From Porphyromonadaceae bacterium UBA7048 (lineage in GTDB: Bacteria > Bacteroidota > Bacteroidia > Bacteroidales > Muribaculaceae), in the NCBI GenBank assembly GCA_002493945.1, contig DLAL01000029.1:1-21369 (forward strand): a stretch of 21,369 nucleotides of DNA, in the 5' to 3' direction. The notes under the pieces are model-generated. The model worked only from the letters and a program-made list of their open reading frames with translations, was not told where the DNA came from and ran no database searches. Positions 14,270 through 21,369 of this stretch are shown here, piece after piece (positions within the stretch are counted from its first letter, which is position 1; each line of letters opens with the position of its first letter). The position numbers and the translations under genes are program-made.

Positions 14270-15766
14270 TTGAATACCAAGATATTTCTGTGCAAGGGGG
14301 CGGTGCAGCCTCCTCTTCTGCTTTCGGCGGCTCCGGTCGTGGCGCTTCTGTGCTTTCTTGCAGCCATCATAGTATTTGCCGGAGCATCGGCCATCTCTGA
14401 CTACAGTCATATAGCCCTTCTGGGCGCGTCGTTCCTTTCGGTCGCGCTGGCGGCCTTCTGCGGCAGTCTGAACCGACGGGGTATGCTCACGGGCATACGG
14501 CGCAGCGCGCGGCAGATTCTTCCTGCCGTCCCTATGCTCGTGTGTATAGCCATGGTGTCGACCACGTGGATGCTCAGCGGAGTGGTCCCCACGCTCATAC
14601 GCTACGGACTCCAGATTATCAATCCGACTTTCTTCCTCGTCATCACCTGCGCCGTCTGCGGCGTCATATCGGTGCTGACCGGCAGCTCGTGGAGCACAAT
14701 AGCCACCATCGGCGTGGCATTCATGGGCATAGGTTCGGTGATGGGTTTCAGCCCCGCATGGATTGCCGGAGCGGTCATTTCGGGCGCTTATTTCGGTGAC
14801 AAGGTGTCGCCCCTGAGCGATACTACGGTCATCGCGTCGTCCACCTGCGGTGTCGACCTCTTCACGCACATCCGCTATCTCATGATCACGGCCATCCCGT
14901 CGATGCTCATCGCCCTGATTGTGTTCTTCGTCTGCGGTCTCTACACTGACACGACTCCCACCGACGAGGCTGCGCGAATCCTCGGACTCCTCGACAGCAC
15001 ATTCGTCATCAGCCCGTACACGCTCATCATCCCTGCCGTCACGCTCACGCTCATCGTGCTCCGTGTGCCCACGCTCATCGTGCTGCTGTGCAGCTCGGTG
15101 CTCGGTCTGGGCGGCATCTTCGTCTTCCAGCCGGCCATAGTGGAGTGGCTCTCCTCCGACGGTATTCCTGTCATGATAGGCCGCCTTCTGTGGAGCGAGA
15201 CAGCGTTCAGCACGGGCGTTGAGTCCTTCGACAGCCTTGTGTCGACATCGGGTATCACAGGCATGCTCCCCACCGTGGCGCTTGTGCTCTGCGCCATGCT
15301 CTTCGGCACGGCCATGATAGGCACCGGGATGCTCTCGCGCCTGACGCACGCCCTCACGCGCAAACTGCGCGGCCGCACGGCTCTGGTGGGAAGCACAGTG
15401 GCAAGCGGTCTGTTCCTCAACAGCTGCACGGCCGACCAGTATCTCTCCATCATCATCGGCGGAAATATGTTCCGCAACGCATACCGCCGCATAGGTCTCG
15501 AGCCGAGGCTTCTGAGCCGCACGCTGGAGGACTCGATATCTGTCACATCCGTCATCATCCCCTGGAATTCCTGCGGCGTCACGCAGTCGGCCGTCCTCGG
15601 TGTGGGCACGCTCACATATCTGCCGTACTGCATCTTCAACTATCTGTCGCCGCTGATGTCGCTCCTTATAGCCGTGACGGGCTTCAGGATAGCCCAGACA
15701 GTCCGTTCGGCCTCCGCCACAGAAACTTCAGAGGCGGAAGCCGTCAGAATACCGATACGGAGCTGA
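14270..15766 (+). CDS. nhaC: NhaC-family Na+/H+ antiporter
   Basis: A 498-residue polytopic inner-membrane protein of the NhaC family. Diagnostic stretches are TTWMLSGVVPTLIRYGL, ITGSSWSTIATIG-like sequence (here LTGSSWSTIATIGVAFMGIG), SGAYFGDKVSPLSDTT, VDLFTHIRYL and, near the C-terminus, LNSCTADQYLSIIIGGNMF and IIPWNSCGV. It should exchange Na+ for H+; some relatives exchange other substrates, so ion specificity is by homology. No ATG exists near the start of the frame. I take TTG at 14270 (MNTKIFLCKGAV), just after the predicted promoter; a GTG at about 14303 would also keep every membrane helix. The last 23 bases overlap the convergent PAP2 gene. Confidence 0.88.
   Translation: MNTKIFLCKGAVQPPLLLSAAPVVALLCFLAAIIVFAGASAISDYSHIALLGASFLSVALAAFCGSLNRRGMLTGIRRSARQILPAVPMLVCIAMVSTTWMLSGVVPTLIRYGLQIINPTFFLVITCAVCGVISVLTGSSWSTIATIGVAFMGIGSVMGFSPAWIAGAVISGAYFGDKVSPLSDTTVIASSTCGVDLFTHIRYLMITAIPSMLIALIVFFVCGLYTDTTPTDEAARILGLLDSTFVISPYTLIIPAVTLTLIVLRVPTLIVLLCSSVLGLGGIFVFQPAIVEWLSSDGIPVMIGRLLWSETAFSTGVESFDSLVSTSGITGMLPTVALVLCAMLFGTAMIGTGMLSRLTHALTRKLRGRTALVGSTVASGLFLNSCTADQYLSIIIGGNMFRNAYRRIGLEPRLLSRTLEDSISVTSVIIPWNSCGVTQSAVLGVGTLTYLPYCIFNYLSPLMSLLIAVTGFRIAQTVRSASATETSEAEAVRIPIRS
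15709..15742. terminator. Weak hairpin at the convergent nhaC/PAP2 junction
   Basis: GGCCTCCGCC (15709-15718) and GGCGGAAGCC (15733-15742) pair with one mismatch around a 14-base loop. It lies inside the nhaC 3' end and one base beyond the PAP2 stop codon. There is no T tract on either strand, so it is only a weak terminator candidate for the minus-strand operon. Confidence 0.3.
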
Positions 15767-16691
15767 TGCCTATGGTGACGCCGTGGCGCGTCCCGGCTCC
15801 GGTCCCGAACGTGTAGCAGGCTTCGGCCCGGCAGCCGAACGACCGCGTAAGCCGCCATGACAGTCCGGCGCCCGCGCGGGCGGTCATCTCGTATTTCTTA
15901 AACATGCCGCCGGTGTTGAATAGCCTTGAGGCTCCTATAGCCGCCACAGGCTCAACGGCCAGCGACCACACAGGCAGCGTATGGTGCCACACTGCGCCGA
16001 GCTGAAATCCTGCCGTACAGACGGCATCCGTCATTCCGGCCGCTCCGGTCTTAACCGGGGTGGCCGTGCTGTTTATGGCCGCTGTCACGCCCCAGCTCTC
16101 GTCAAGCGGCAGCCTGAAGTCGACGGCCATGCCGAAGCCCGTGCACCACGAGCTGCTGAAGCTGAACACGGCCGACGTGCTCATGGCCAGCGTCGGGCGG
16201 AAGTCGTTCTCGGCGCGGTACATGCTCCACGGCGACGGACTTCCGAATATCTTGCGGCTTATCAGATAAGCCAGTTCGGTGGAGAGCACGCCTGTCACGG
16301 CTCCTGCGATTACGTCGGAGGCATAGTGCCGCCCGGCATGGATGCGCTGGTAGCCCACGGCCGATGCCACGGCCTGCGTTCCCAGCGAGTACCACGGACT
16401 GTGCATGAAGAGCTCGTTGCTCAGCACGGTCGATGCGGTGAAGGCCCACGAGGTGTGGCGCGAGGGGAAGGAATTGTTCGACGAGCGGTCGGGGCGCATC
16501 TCGTGCACCGTGTGCTTGAGCACCTCGGTGACTGCTGCGTTGATGACGAGCGACCCTCCGGCCGATACTACAGTCTCAGGCACCCGTCGCATGGCCGGGA
16601 TGCGCGCTGTGATGCTGTCGTTGTCAAAAGTCTGAGCCTGTACGCCGGCGGCGCACAGGCTCAGGAGTGTTATTGCGGTTATGCGGTTCAT
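15744..16691 (-). CDS. Secreted PAP2-superfamily phosphatase with possible C-terminal outer-membrane barrel
   Basis: A 315-residue exported protein. A signal peptide (1-20, cut after VQAQ or VQA) is followed by a PAP2 acid-phosphatase domain at about 40-150 with all three motifs: K59...R66-P67, the P76-S-R-H79 motif, and R116...H122...D126. It should remove phosphate from a lipid or small-molecule phosphate outside the cytoplasm. Residues about 160-315 do not belong to PAP2: they alternate polar and nonpolar residues, are rich in Gly, Thr and aromatic residues, and end in Phe, which resembles a small outer-membrane beta-barrel. That reading is inference. Substrates could be undecaprenyl phosphates, lipid A or phospholipid phosphates. 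Its ATG overlaps the stop of the glycosidase gene by 4 bases (ATGA). Confidence 0.82.
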   Translation of the reverse strand: MNRITAITLLSLCAAGVQAQTFDNDSITARIPAMRRVPETVVSAGGSLVINAAVTEVLKHTVHEMRPDRSSNNSFPSRHTSWAFTASTVLSNELFMHSPWYSLGTQAVASAVGYQRIHAGRHYASDVIAGAVTGVLSTELAYLISRKIFGSPSPWSMYRAENDFRPTLAMSTSAVFSFSSSWCTGFGMAVDFRLPLDESWGVTAAINSTATPVKTGAAGMTDAVCTAGFQLGAVWHHTLPVWSLAVEPVAAIGASRLFNTGGMFKKYEMTARAGAGLSWRLTRSFGCRAEACYTFGTGAGTRHGVTIGISSVSVF

Positions 16692-19675
16692 TCGCGTCCT
16701 ATCGAGCGGTTTATGATGCTGAAGAGGTGGGGCCTGATGTTGGCCTTGTTGAATACGGGCGTGTCACGGGTGGGATTCACGCGGTTGGTGAGGAATACGA
16801 AGATCAGATTCTCCGACGGGTCGGCCCAGAACACCGTGCCCGTGAATCCGAGGTGGCCGAATACGGCTGCCGATGCCTCGTCGCATGTGGGGGAGTTCTC
16901 GGGGTTCTCCACGTCGGGCTTGTCGAAGCCCAGGCCGCGGCGGCATGTGGGGCTCTTGTCCGTAGTGAAGATTCTGGCCGTCTCGGGCGAGAGTATGCGG
17001 GCGTCGCCGTAGGTGCCTCCGTTGAGCAGCATCTGGCAGTACTTGGCCAGGTCGACGGCGTTGGCGAAGAGTCCGGCGTTGCCCTGCACGCCGCCCGAGA
17101 ATGCGTTCAGTTCGTCGTGCACGTAGCCGTGGAGGGTCTGCTTGCGCAGGAAGGTGTCTTTCTCCGTGGGGGCCACGTTGTCGGCGCCTATGCTGGTGTG
17201 CGGACGGTAGCCGGTGCGGTAAGCGCCGAGGGGACCGAAGATTTCAGTCTTTACGTATTCGTCGTGTTTGCGGCCTGTGAGGCGCTGTTCGATGTCCATC
17301 AGCAGACAGAAGTTGAGGCAGGAGTAGCGGTAGGTCTTGCTGAGCAGCGGCACGTTGTAGATGCGGCTCATGATGGTGTCGTAGGTGCTCGGACCTACGA
17401 AGAGACCTTCGGCCATCTCGATGGGGAAGCGTTCGCTGCGTGTGCGCGACACGATGTCGGAGCGCAGACGGGCCGTGCTGTTGCCGTAGGCACGGTTCTG
17501 TATCTTGATTGAGTGCGCCTTGTCGGGCTTGGAGGTGATGAGTTTGCCGGTGTACGAGTCGGGGTCTATCATTACGTCGAACATGTTGAGCGCCGCAGGC
17601 ATGCCTGTCTCGTGGTAGAGGAGCTCGCGCACGGTGACGGTCTGCTTGCCCGTATCCGTAATCTGGGGTATCAGTTCGCCGAGGGTGGCGTCGAGCTTGA
17701 GGAGACCCTGGTCATAGGCTTTCATCACGCCCGATAGGGTACCTGTGGCCTTCGACACCGAAGCGAGGTCGTAGGCGGTGAGATTGTTCACGGCTTTGCT
17801 CTGGGGTGCGCTCGACAGTTTGCCGAACGACTTGTTGTACACGATGTTGCCGTTGCGTGCCACCAGCACCTGACAGCCGGGAGTTCCGCCGGCCCTGATG
17901 ACGGCCTTGACGGCTGCGTCAAGGCTGTCGGTGAGCCACGGTGCCATGCCTTCGGCCACAGGCGACGTGAAGCCGAGGCGTGTCTTGGGGAGGTCGACGC
18001 CGTCGCCGATGGCGGCCACGCCCTTGATGTTCACCGGCAGACGGCCCGATACGGCGATGCCGCCGAACAGACCTTCGGCAGCGGCTATGCGCGTCTGCTC
18101 GATGTCGTCATAGGCCAGCTCGATGGCATCGACGCCGCCCAGCGAGGGAGCGAACTTCGACATCTTGAACGGGCTGATGAAGAATACGGCCACGACAGGC
18201 TTTTTGGCGCTTTTGACGATGGAGGCGAATTCGGTCGCCGTAGCGGCCTTGTCGTCGTAGACAGCTATGACTATGAGGTCATTGCCGTTGATTTTCGCCA
18301 GCGACTTGGCCGAGAAGGCCTCGCCCAGCGAGTAGTGCGGCTCGATTTCGGCGTAGGTGCGGCAGGTGTTCATGAAGGCGTTGTCGCTCTTGGCGCCGAG
18401 ATTGATCACGGCCACGTGCTTGTCGGTGAGCTTGCCGACGGGGAGAATGTTGCCGCGGTTGCGGACCACGGTCATCGAGGCGTCGGCGAGCTTCTGTATC
18501 ATTGCTCCGGCTTCGGGCGAATTTATCTGTGCCTTCAGCGATGCTTTGCTTGCCGGGGCCGGGGTGTTCACCGCAAGCAGATATTTGTAGCGGAGGATGC
18601 GCTTGCAGTGCTCCTCGAGTGTGGCCTTGCTGATGCTGCCGTTCCTGATGGCTGCCAGCACGGCTTTGATGTCCTTGCCGGGCGCGCCGGTGGTGAGCAG
18701 GGCGTCGGCGCCGGCTTCGAGTGCGGCTACGGCGTTATTGCGGCCCTGCGGGTCCACGGCGCCCTTCATGGCCAGTGCGTCGGTGTAGACGAGGCCTTCG
18801 AAACCGAGGTCCTTACGGAGCAGATTGCCGGTGATTTTCTTCGACAGCGATGCCGGTGTGCCCGAGTTGTCGATTGACGGCACGACGAGATGTCCCACCA
18901 TCACGCCCGAGCATCCTGCGTCGATGAATCCTTTGAAGGGCACCAGGTCGGTGCTGTCGAGCATGGCTCTGGAGTGGTTGACGGTCGACTTGCCTTTGTG
19001 CGAATCTGTGGAGGTGTCGCCGTGGCCGGGGAAGTGCTTGGCCACAGCCTGCACGCCGCCGTCCTCGAGGCCCAGGGAGTAGGCGCATACGGCTTTCGAC
19101 ACGCGTTCGGGGTCTTCGCCGAACGAGCGCTTGCCGATGACGGGATTGGCCGGATTGGTGTTGACGTCAGCATCGGGAGCGAAGTTTACGTCCACGCCGA
19201 GCAGACGGAATTCGCGTGCCGTCTCGCGTCCGTATTCATAGAGCAGACTGTAGTCGGTGATGGCGCCCAGACCTATGTTCTTCGGGAACTGAGGCGTGCC
19301 GGGGATGCGCATCGAAAGACCCCACTCGCCGTCGAAGGTGATGAGCAGCGGCACCGTGGCCAGCGATTCTGCATAGTTTATCATCGTGGCATACTGGTCG
19401 AGCGTGCCCTTGGAGAAGAGCAGACCGCCGCAACGGTCGGTGCTCACGTATCGTTTGATGACGTTTTTCGATGCCTCTCCGTCGGCCGGATTGACCGTGG
19501 GGAACATCAGCTGAGCCACACGCTGCCGTTCGGTCAGGGTGTTGTAAACTGAGTCGGCCCACCGTTCGGCGGCAGCCTGATTCTTTCGCTCTATGCCCGG
19601 CACTGCGGCAACCGCTGATACGGCTGCCGTCAGAGCCAGCGTGGCACAGAGTGTGCGTACTGATTTGCTTTTCAT
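16688..19675 (-). CDS. Secreted GH3 beta-N-acetylhexosaminidase fused to a serine beta-lactamase-like domain
   Basis: A 995-residue exported two-enzyme fusion. After a signal peptide (about 1-24), residues about 35-370 are a GH3 domain of the NagZ type: KHFPGHGDTSTDSHKG at 213-228 carries the loop Asp/His pair (D224, H226) typical of NagZ enzymes, and D299 (VYTDALAMKG) is the expected nucleophile. Residues about 380-560 look like the GH3 C-terminal sandwich domain. Residues about 580-990 form a serine hydrolase of the beta-lactamase/penicillin-binding class, with S639-V-S-K642 (SxxK) and a Tyr motif at Y784 (YSCLNF). The GH3 part probably releases terminal GlcNAc from peptidoglycan fragments; the second domain may be a peptidase, esterase or amidase. 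Similar fusions occur in Bacteroidetes. The gene follows the nucleotidase gene by 24 bases. Confidence 0.92.
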   Translation of the reverse strand: MKSKSVRTLCATLALTAAVSAVAAVPGIERKNQAAAERWADSVYNTLTERQRVAQLMFPTVNPADGEASKNVIKRYVSTDRCGGLLFSKGTLDQYATMINYAESLATVPLLITFDGEWGLSMRIPGTPQFPKNIGLGAITDYSLLYEYGRETAREFRLLGVDVNFAPDADVNTNPANPVIGKRSFGEDPERVSKAVCAYSLGLEDGGVQAVAKHFPGHGDTSTDSHKGKSTVNHSRAMLDSTDLVPFKGFIDAGCSGVMVGHLVVPSIDNSGTPASLSKKITGNLLRKDLGFEGLVYTDALAMKGAVDPQGRNNAVAALEAGADALLTTGAPGKDIKAVLAAIRNGSISKATLEEHCKRILRYKYLLAVNTPAPASKASLKAQINSPEAGAMIQKLADASMTVVRNRGNILPVGKLTDKHVAVINLGAKSDNAFMNTCRTYAEIEPHYSLGEAFSAKSLAKINGNDLIVIAVYDDKAATATEFASIVKSAKKPVVAVFFISPFKMSKFAPSLGGVDAIELAYDDIEQTRIAAAEGLFGGIAVSGRLPVNIKGVAAIGDGVDLPKTRLGFTSPVAEGMAPWLTDSLDAAVKAVIRAGGTPGCQVLVARNGNIVYNKSFGKLSSAPQSKAVNNLTAYDLASVSKATGTLSGVMKAYDQGLLKLDATLGELIPQITDTGKQTVTVRELLYHETGMPAALNMFDVMIDPDSYTGKLITSKPDKAHSIKIQNRAYGNSTARLRSDIVSRTRSERFPIEMAEGLFVGPSTYDTIMSRIYNVPLLSKTYRYSCLNFCLLMDIEQRLTGRKHDEYVKTEIFGPLGAYRTGYRPHTSIGADNVAPTEKDTFLRKQTLHGYVHDELNAFSGGVQGNAGLFANAVDLAKYCQMLLNGGTYGDARILSPETARIFTTDKSPTCRRGLGFDKPDVENPENSPTCDEASAAVFGHLGFTGTVFWADPSENLIFVFLTNRVNPTRDTPVFNKANIRPHLFSIINRSIGRE

Positions 19676-19699
19676 TTATGGTAAGATTGTTGTTTTCCG

Positions 19700-21247
19700 T
19701 TATTTTCCGGCGCTCCAGCGGTTTGCAGGGTCTCCGCCGAGGGTGCGGCCCTTGCCGTCGGTGATGTACTGCGTGAGTTCGTCGAACACGGGCACGTCGC
19801 TCGTGGCCGATACCTTGCCGCGCGTGAAGCCCGTCATATAGTCGCCGCCTTTGGCCAGATAGTCGATAGTGGCCACGCGGTAGGTCTTGTCCGGGTCTAT
19901 CGGACGGCCGTCGACGGTCACTCCGGTGGCATGTGCGGTGCCATTGCTGTCTTTCACGTACGATGCGCGGACGTTCTTGCTCACGCCGTTGCCGTCGGTG
20001 GCTGCCATCACGTCGAAGATGCTCAGGAGATCGGAGCCTTTGAGGTCTACGACAGTGACATAGTTGCGGAACGGCACAAGATTGATTATCTGACCTTTCG
20101 AGATCTTCCCTGCCGGAACCGACGAGCGGAGACCGCCCTTGTTGGCTATGGCCAGGTCGACTTTGCCGCCGCTGATGCGCTTGCCCGTGTCATAGACGAA
20201 ATCGGTAAAGAAGTTCAGCAGTTCGGGCTCTTCGTTCGACAACGTCTTGGGCGTGGAGCTGATCCACATGGTCATGAGCGAGTCCACGCCGGCGGAGTAG
20301 CGCGCAACGGTGGCCTCGAGAGTTGAGTCGCGGTAGCTGTCGTAGCGTGAGTCAATGGGGATGAGTTCATATGCCGGACGGCCACCGAGTCCGAGGCTGT
20401 CGAGATTTATCTCTATCTTGCCGAGGTTGCGGCCCGACTTGCCGGTCTGCACCACCAGCACTTCCTGACCGTCGAGATTGGTCAGACGGCTGCGGCGGGC
20501 GCCTTTCTCGGTCTTGGGGTCGATGGTGTCGTGGCTGTGGCCGCCGATGATGATGTCGATGTTGCGCGAATTGGTGGCAAGCACCGAGTCGCCGATGAGT
20601 CCGGCCGGATTGTAGCCTATGTGCGAGAGGGCTATCACGGCGTCCACGCCGTCCTCTTTCTTCAGCTTTTCGGCTGTGAGATTGGCCGTGGCCACGATGG
20701 GGAGGAACTCGAGTCCGTTGTAGTTGCCTTCGGCTATCATGCCCGTCGGGTCGAGGTTGATGGCGATGAAACCTATCTTCTTGCCGCCGAACTCACGGAT
20801 GGTGTAGGGCTCGAACATGCCTTTCAGCGGAGTGTTGTCGAGCTTGTAGTTGGTGGCGAGCTTCTGAGTCTTCGACAGGGCGAGCACTTTTGCCAGCGAG
20901 TCGATGCCGTTGTCGAACTCGTGGTTGCCCAGAATACCCATGTCGACCCCGAGGATGTTCATAACTTCCTGCTCGACCTTGCCGCCGTAGAGATAGAAGT
21001 ACAGCGTGCCCTGCACCACGTCGCCGGCGTCGACGAGCAGCACATTCTTCTCGGCCGCGCGCACGCTGTCGATGACAGCCTTGCGCCGCAGTACGCCGCC
21101 GAGGCCGTCCTGGCCCGGGTCAATCTGCGAGTGTGTGTCGTTGGTATGGAGTATCACCAGCTTCTCGCCTTCGGACTTGCCGTGGCTGCAGGAGCTGAAA
21201 GAGAGGCCGGCACAGAGCAGTGCCGCAATGATTACAGACGGTTTCAT
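19700..21247 (-). CDS. 5'-nucleotidase / metallophosphatase lipoprotein (UshA-like)
   Basis: A 515-residue protein of the UshA/5'-nucleotidase family with both domains in one chain. The N-terminus is a lipoprotein signal with lipobox FSSC (C20), so it should be anchored in the envelope. The metallophosphatase domain (about 28-300) shows HTNDTHSQ (D37, H39), DAGDVVQG (D76), GNHEFDNG (N108, H109), SHIGYNP and GGHSHD, the full set of dinuclear-metal motifs. The C-terminal nucleotide-binding domain (about 335-500) has ANKGGLRSSVPAG, VPFRNYV and a GGDYMTGF segment. It should hydrolyse nucleotides, and possibly nucleotide sugars, to nucleosides and phosphate outside the cytoplasm. It is first in the envelope operon, behind a promoter box at 21271. 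The start at 21247 gives the complete signal peptide. Confidence 0.93.
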   Translation of the reverse strand: MKPSVIIAALLCAGLSFSSCSHGKSEGEKLVILHTNDTHSQIDPGQDGLGGVLRRKAVIDSVRAAEKNVLLVDAGDVVQGTLYFYLYGGKVEQEVMNILGVDMGILGNHEFDNGIDSLAKVLALSKTQKLATNYKLDNTPLKGMFEPYTIREFGGKKIGFIAINLDPTGMIAEGNYNGLEFLPIVATANLTAEKLKKEDGVDAVIALSHIGYNPAGLIGDSVLATNSRNIDIIIGGHSHDTIDPKTEKGARRSRLTNLDGQEVLVVQTGKSGRNLGKIEINLDSLGLGGRPAYELIPIDSRYDSYRDSTLEATVARYSAGVDSLMTMWISSTPKTLSNEEPELLNFFTDFVYDTGKRISGGKVDLAIANKGGLRSSVPAGKISKGQIINLVPFRNYVTVVDLKGSDLLSIFDVMAATDGNGVSKNVRASYVKDSNGTAHATGVTVDGRPIDPDKTYRVATIDYLAKGGDYMTGFTRGKVSATSDVPVFDELTQYITDGKGRTLGGDPANRWSAGK

Positions 21248-21270
21248 TTCGATATTTTAATTGCTATCTA

Positions 21271-21278
21271 CAAAGGTA
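21271..21278 (-). promoter_or_regulatory. Promoter -7 box of the envelope operon
   Basis: On the minus strand the sequence reads TACCTTTG, an exact TAnnTTTG match, 23 bases upstream of the nucleotidase ATG. No TTTG lies at the ideal -33 distance, though shorter-spaced copies occur at 21281-21284 and 21291-21294 (CAAA on the plus strand). Confidence 0.6.
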
Positions 21279-21328
21279 CGCAAAAATCCCCAAACTCCTC
21301 CCCATTCTTTTAAATATATTAAATATTA

Positions 21329-21369
21329 ATGACAGAATTTAAGATACTGTCCGTTCCTGAAAATGGTTG
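21329..21369 (+). CDS. Possible start of a divergent gene, cut by the window end
   Basis: An ATG at 21329 opens a frame reading MTEFKILSVPENG and runs off the window without a stop. It follows a very AT-rich stretch (21308-21328) like those in front of other genes here, and it is divergent from the nucleotidase operon. Thirteen codons are too few to identify a family. Confidence 0.4.
   Translation, partial: MTEFKILSVPENG

Noticed and set aside
14231..15349. A 372-codon minus-strand frame opposite nhaC.
   Set aside because: Its composition is extremely charged, as expected from the complement of a hydrophobic membrane protein. The NhaC signatures on the plus strand explain the region.
15981..17012. 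A 343-codon plus-strand frame opposite the PAP2 and GH3 fusion genes.
   Set aside because: It spans the junction of two motif-bearing minus-strand genes and has no recognisable domain itself.
1..21369. tRNA or rRNA genes, CRISPR arrays, insertion sequences, restriction or toxin-antitoxin genes, riboswitches.
   Set aside because: No repeat arrays, terminal inverted repeats with transposase frames, cloverleaf-like sequences or defence-type domains were seen. Nearly all sequence is covered by recognised genes and no gene-free stretch exceeds about 230 bases.

Overview
The window looks like chromosomal DNA of a gut Bacteroidales bacterium, most likely of the family Muribaculaceae (family assignment is inference). 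Three things point there. The upstream regions carry the Bacteroidetes-type promoter box TAnnTTTG (at 529, 2857, 10246, 12153, and on the minus strand at 21271). The arabinose operon contains a Nudix-type AraR regulator, as in Bacteroides. The gene block DUF1599 / BT_3928-like / tpiA / SPOR / folE is of a Bacteroidales type. Coding sequence is rich in G and C at third positions and intergenic DNA is AT-rich. I saw no tRNA, rRNA, CRISPR array, insertion sequence or prophage gene, so this is ordinary core and metabolic chromosome rather than an island.

Layout. (1) 21-3794, plus strand: a small cupin protein, a K+-dependent membrane pyrophosphatase (hppA) and a YicC-family endoribonuclease, each set off by a hairpin or its own promoter. 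(2) 3877-10115, minus strand: a five-gene L-arabinose operon transcribed as transporter (SSS family), araR, araD, araA, araB. It ends at a strong hairpin shared with convergent yicC. L-arabinose enters with sodium, AraA makes L-ribulose, AraB phosphorylates it and AraD converts it to D-xylulose 5-phosphate; AraR lies inside the operon and probably represses it. (3) 10116-10277: a divergent control region with two palindromes and promoters for both sides. (4) 10278-14149, plus strand: DUF1599 protein, BT_3928-like DoxX/MauE membrane protein, triosephosphate isomerase, a secreted SPOR-domain protein and GTP cyclohydrolase I, very tightly packed apart from the gaps on either side of tpiA. (5) 14270-15766: an NhaC-type Na+/H+ antiporter whose 3' end overlaps the next operon tail to tail. 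(6) 15744-21247, minus strand: a three-gene envelope operon transcribed as a 5'-nucleotidase lipoprotein, a secreted GH3 N-acetylhexosaminidase fused to a serine beta-lactamase-like domain, and a secreted PAP2 phosphatase with a possible C-terminal outer-membrane barrel. (7) From 21329 a further plus-strand gene appears to begin and runs off the window.

Nothing here is a clearly new defence or mobile system. The parts most worth a second look are the envelope operon (nucleotidase, muropeptide-type glycosidase/hydrolase fusion, PAP2 with a barrel), the divergent ara control region with its two palindromes, and the internally duplicated DUF1599 protein coupled to a redox-like membrane protein that has no visible active-site cysteine pair in its soluble domain.
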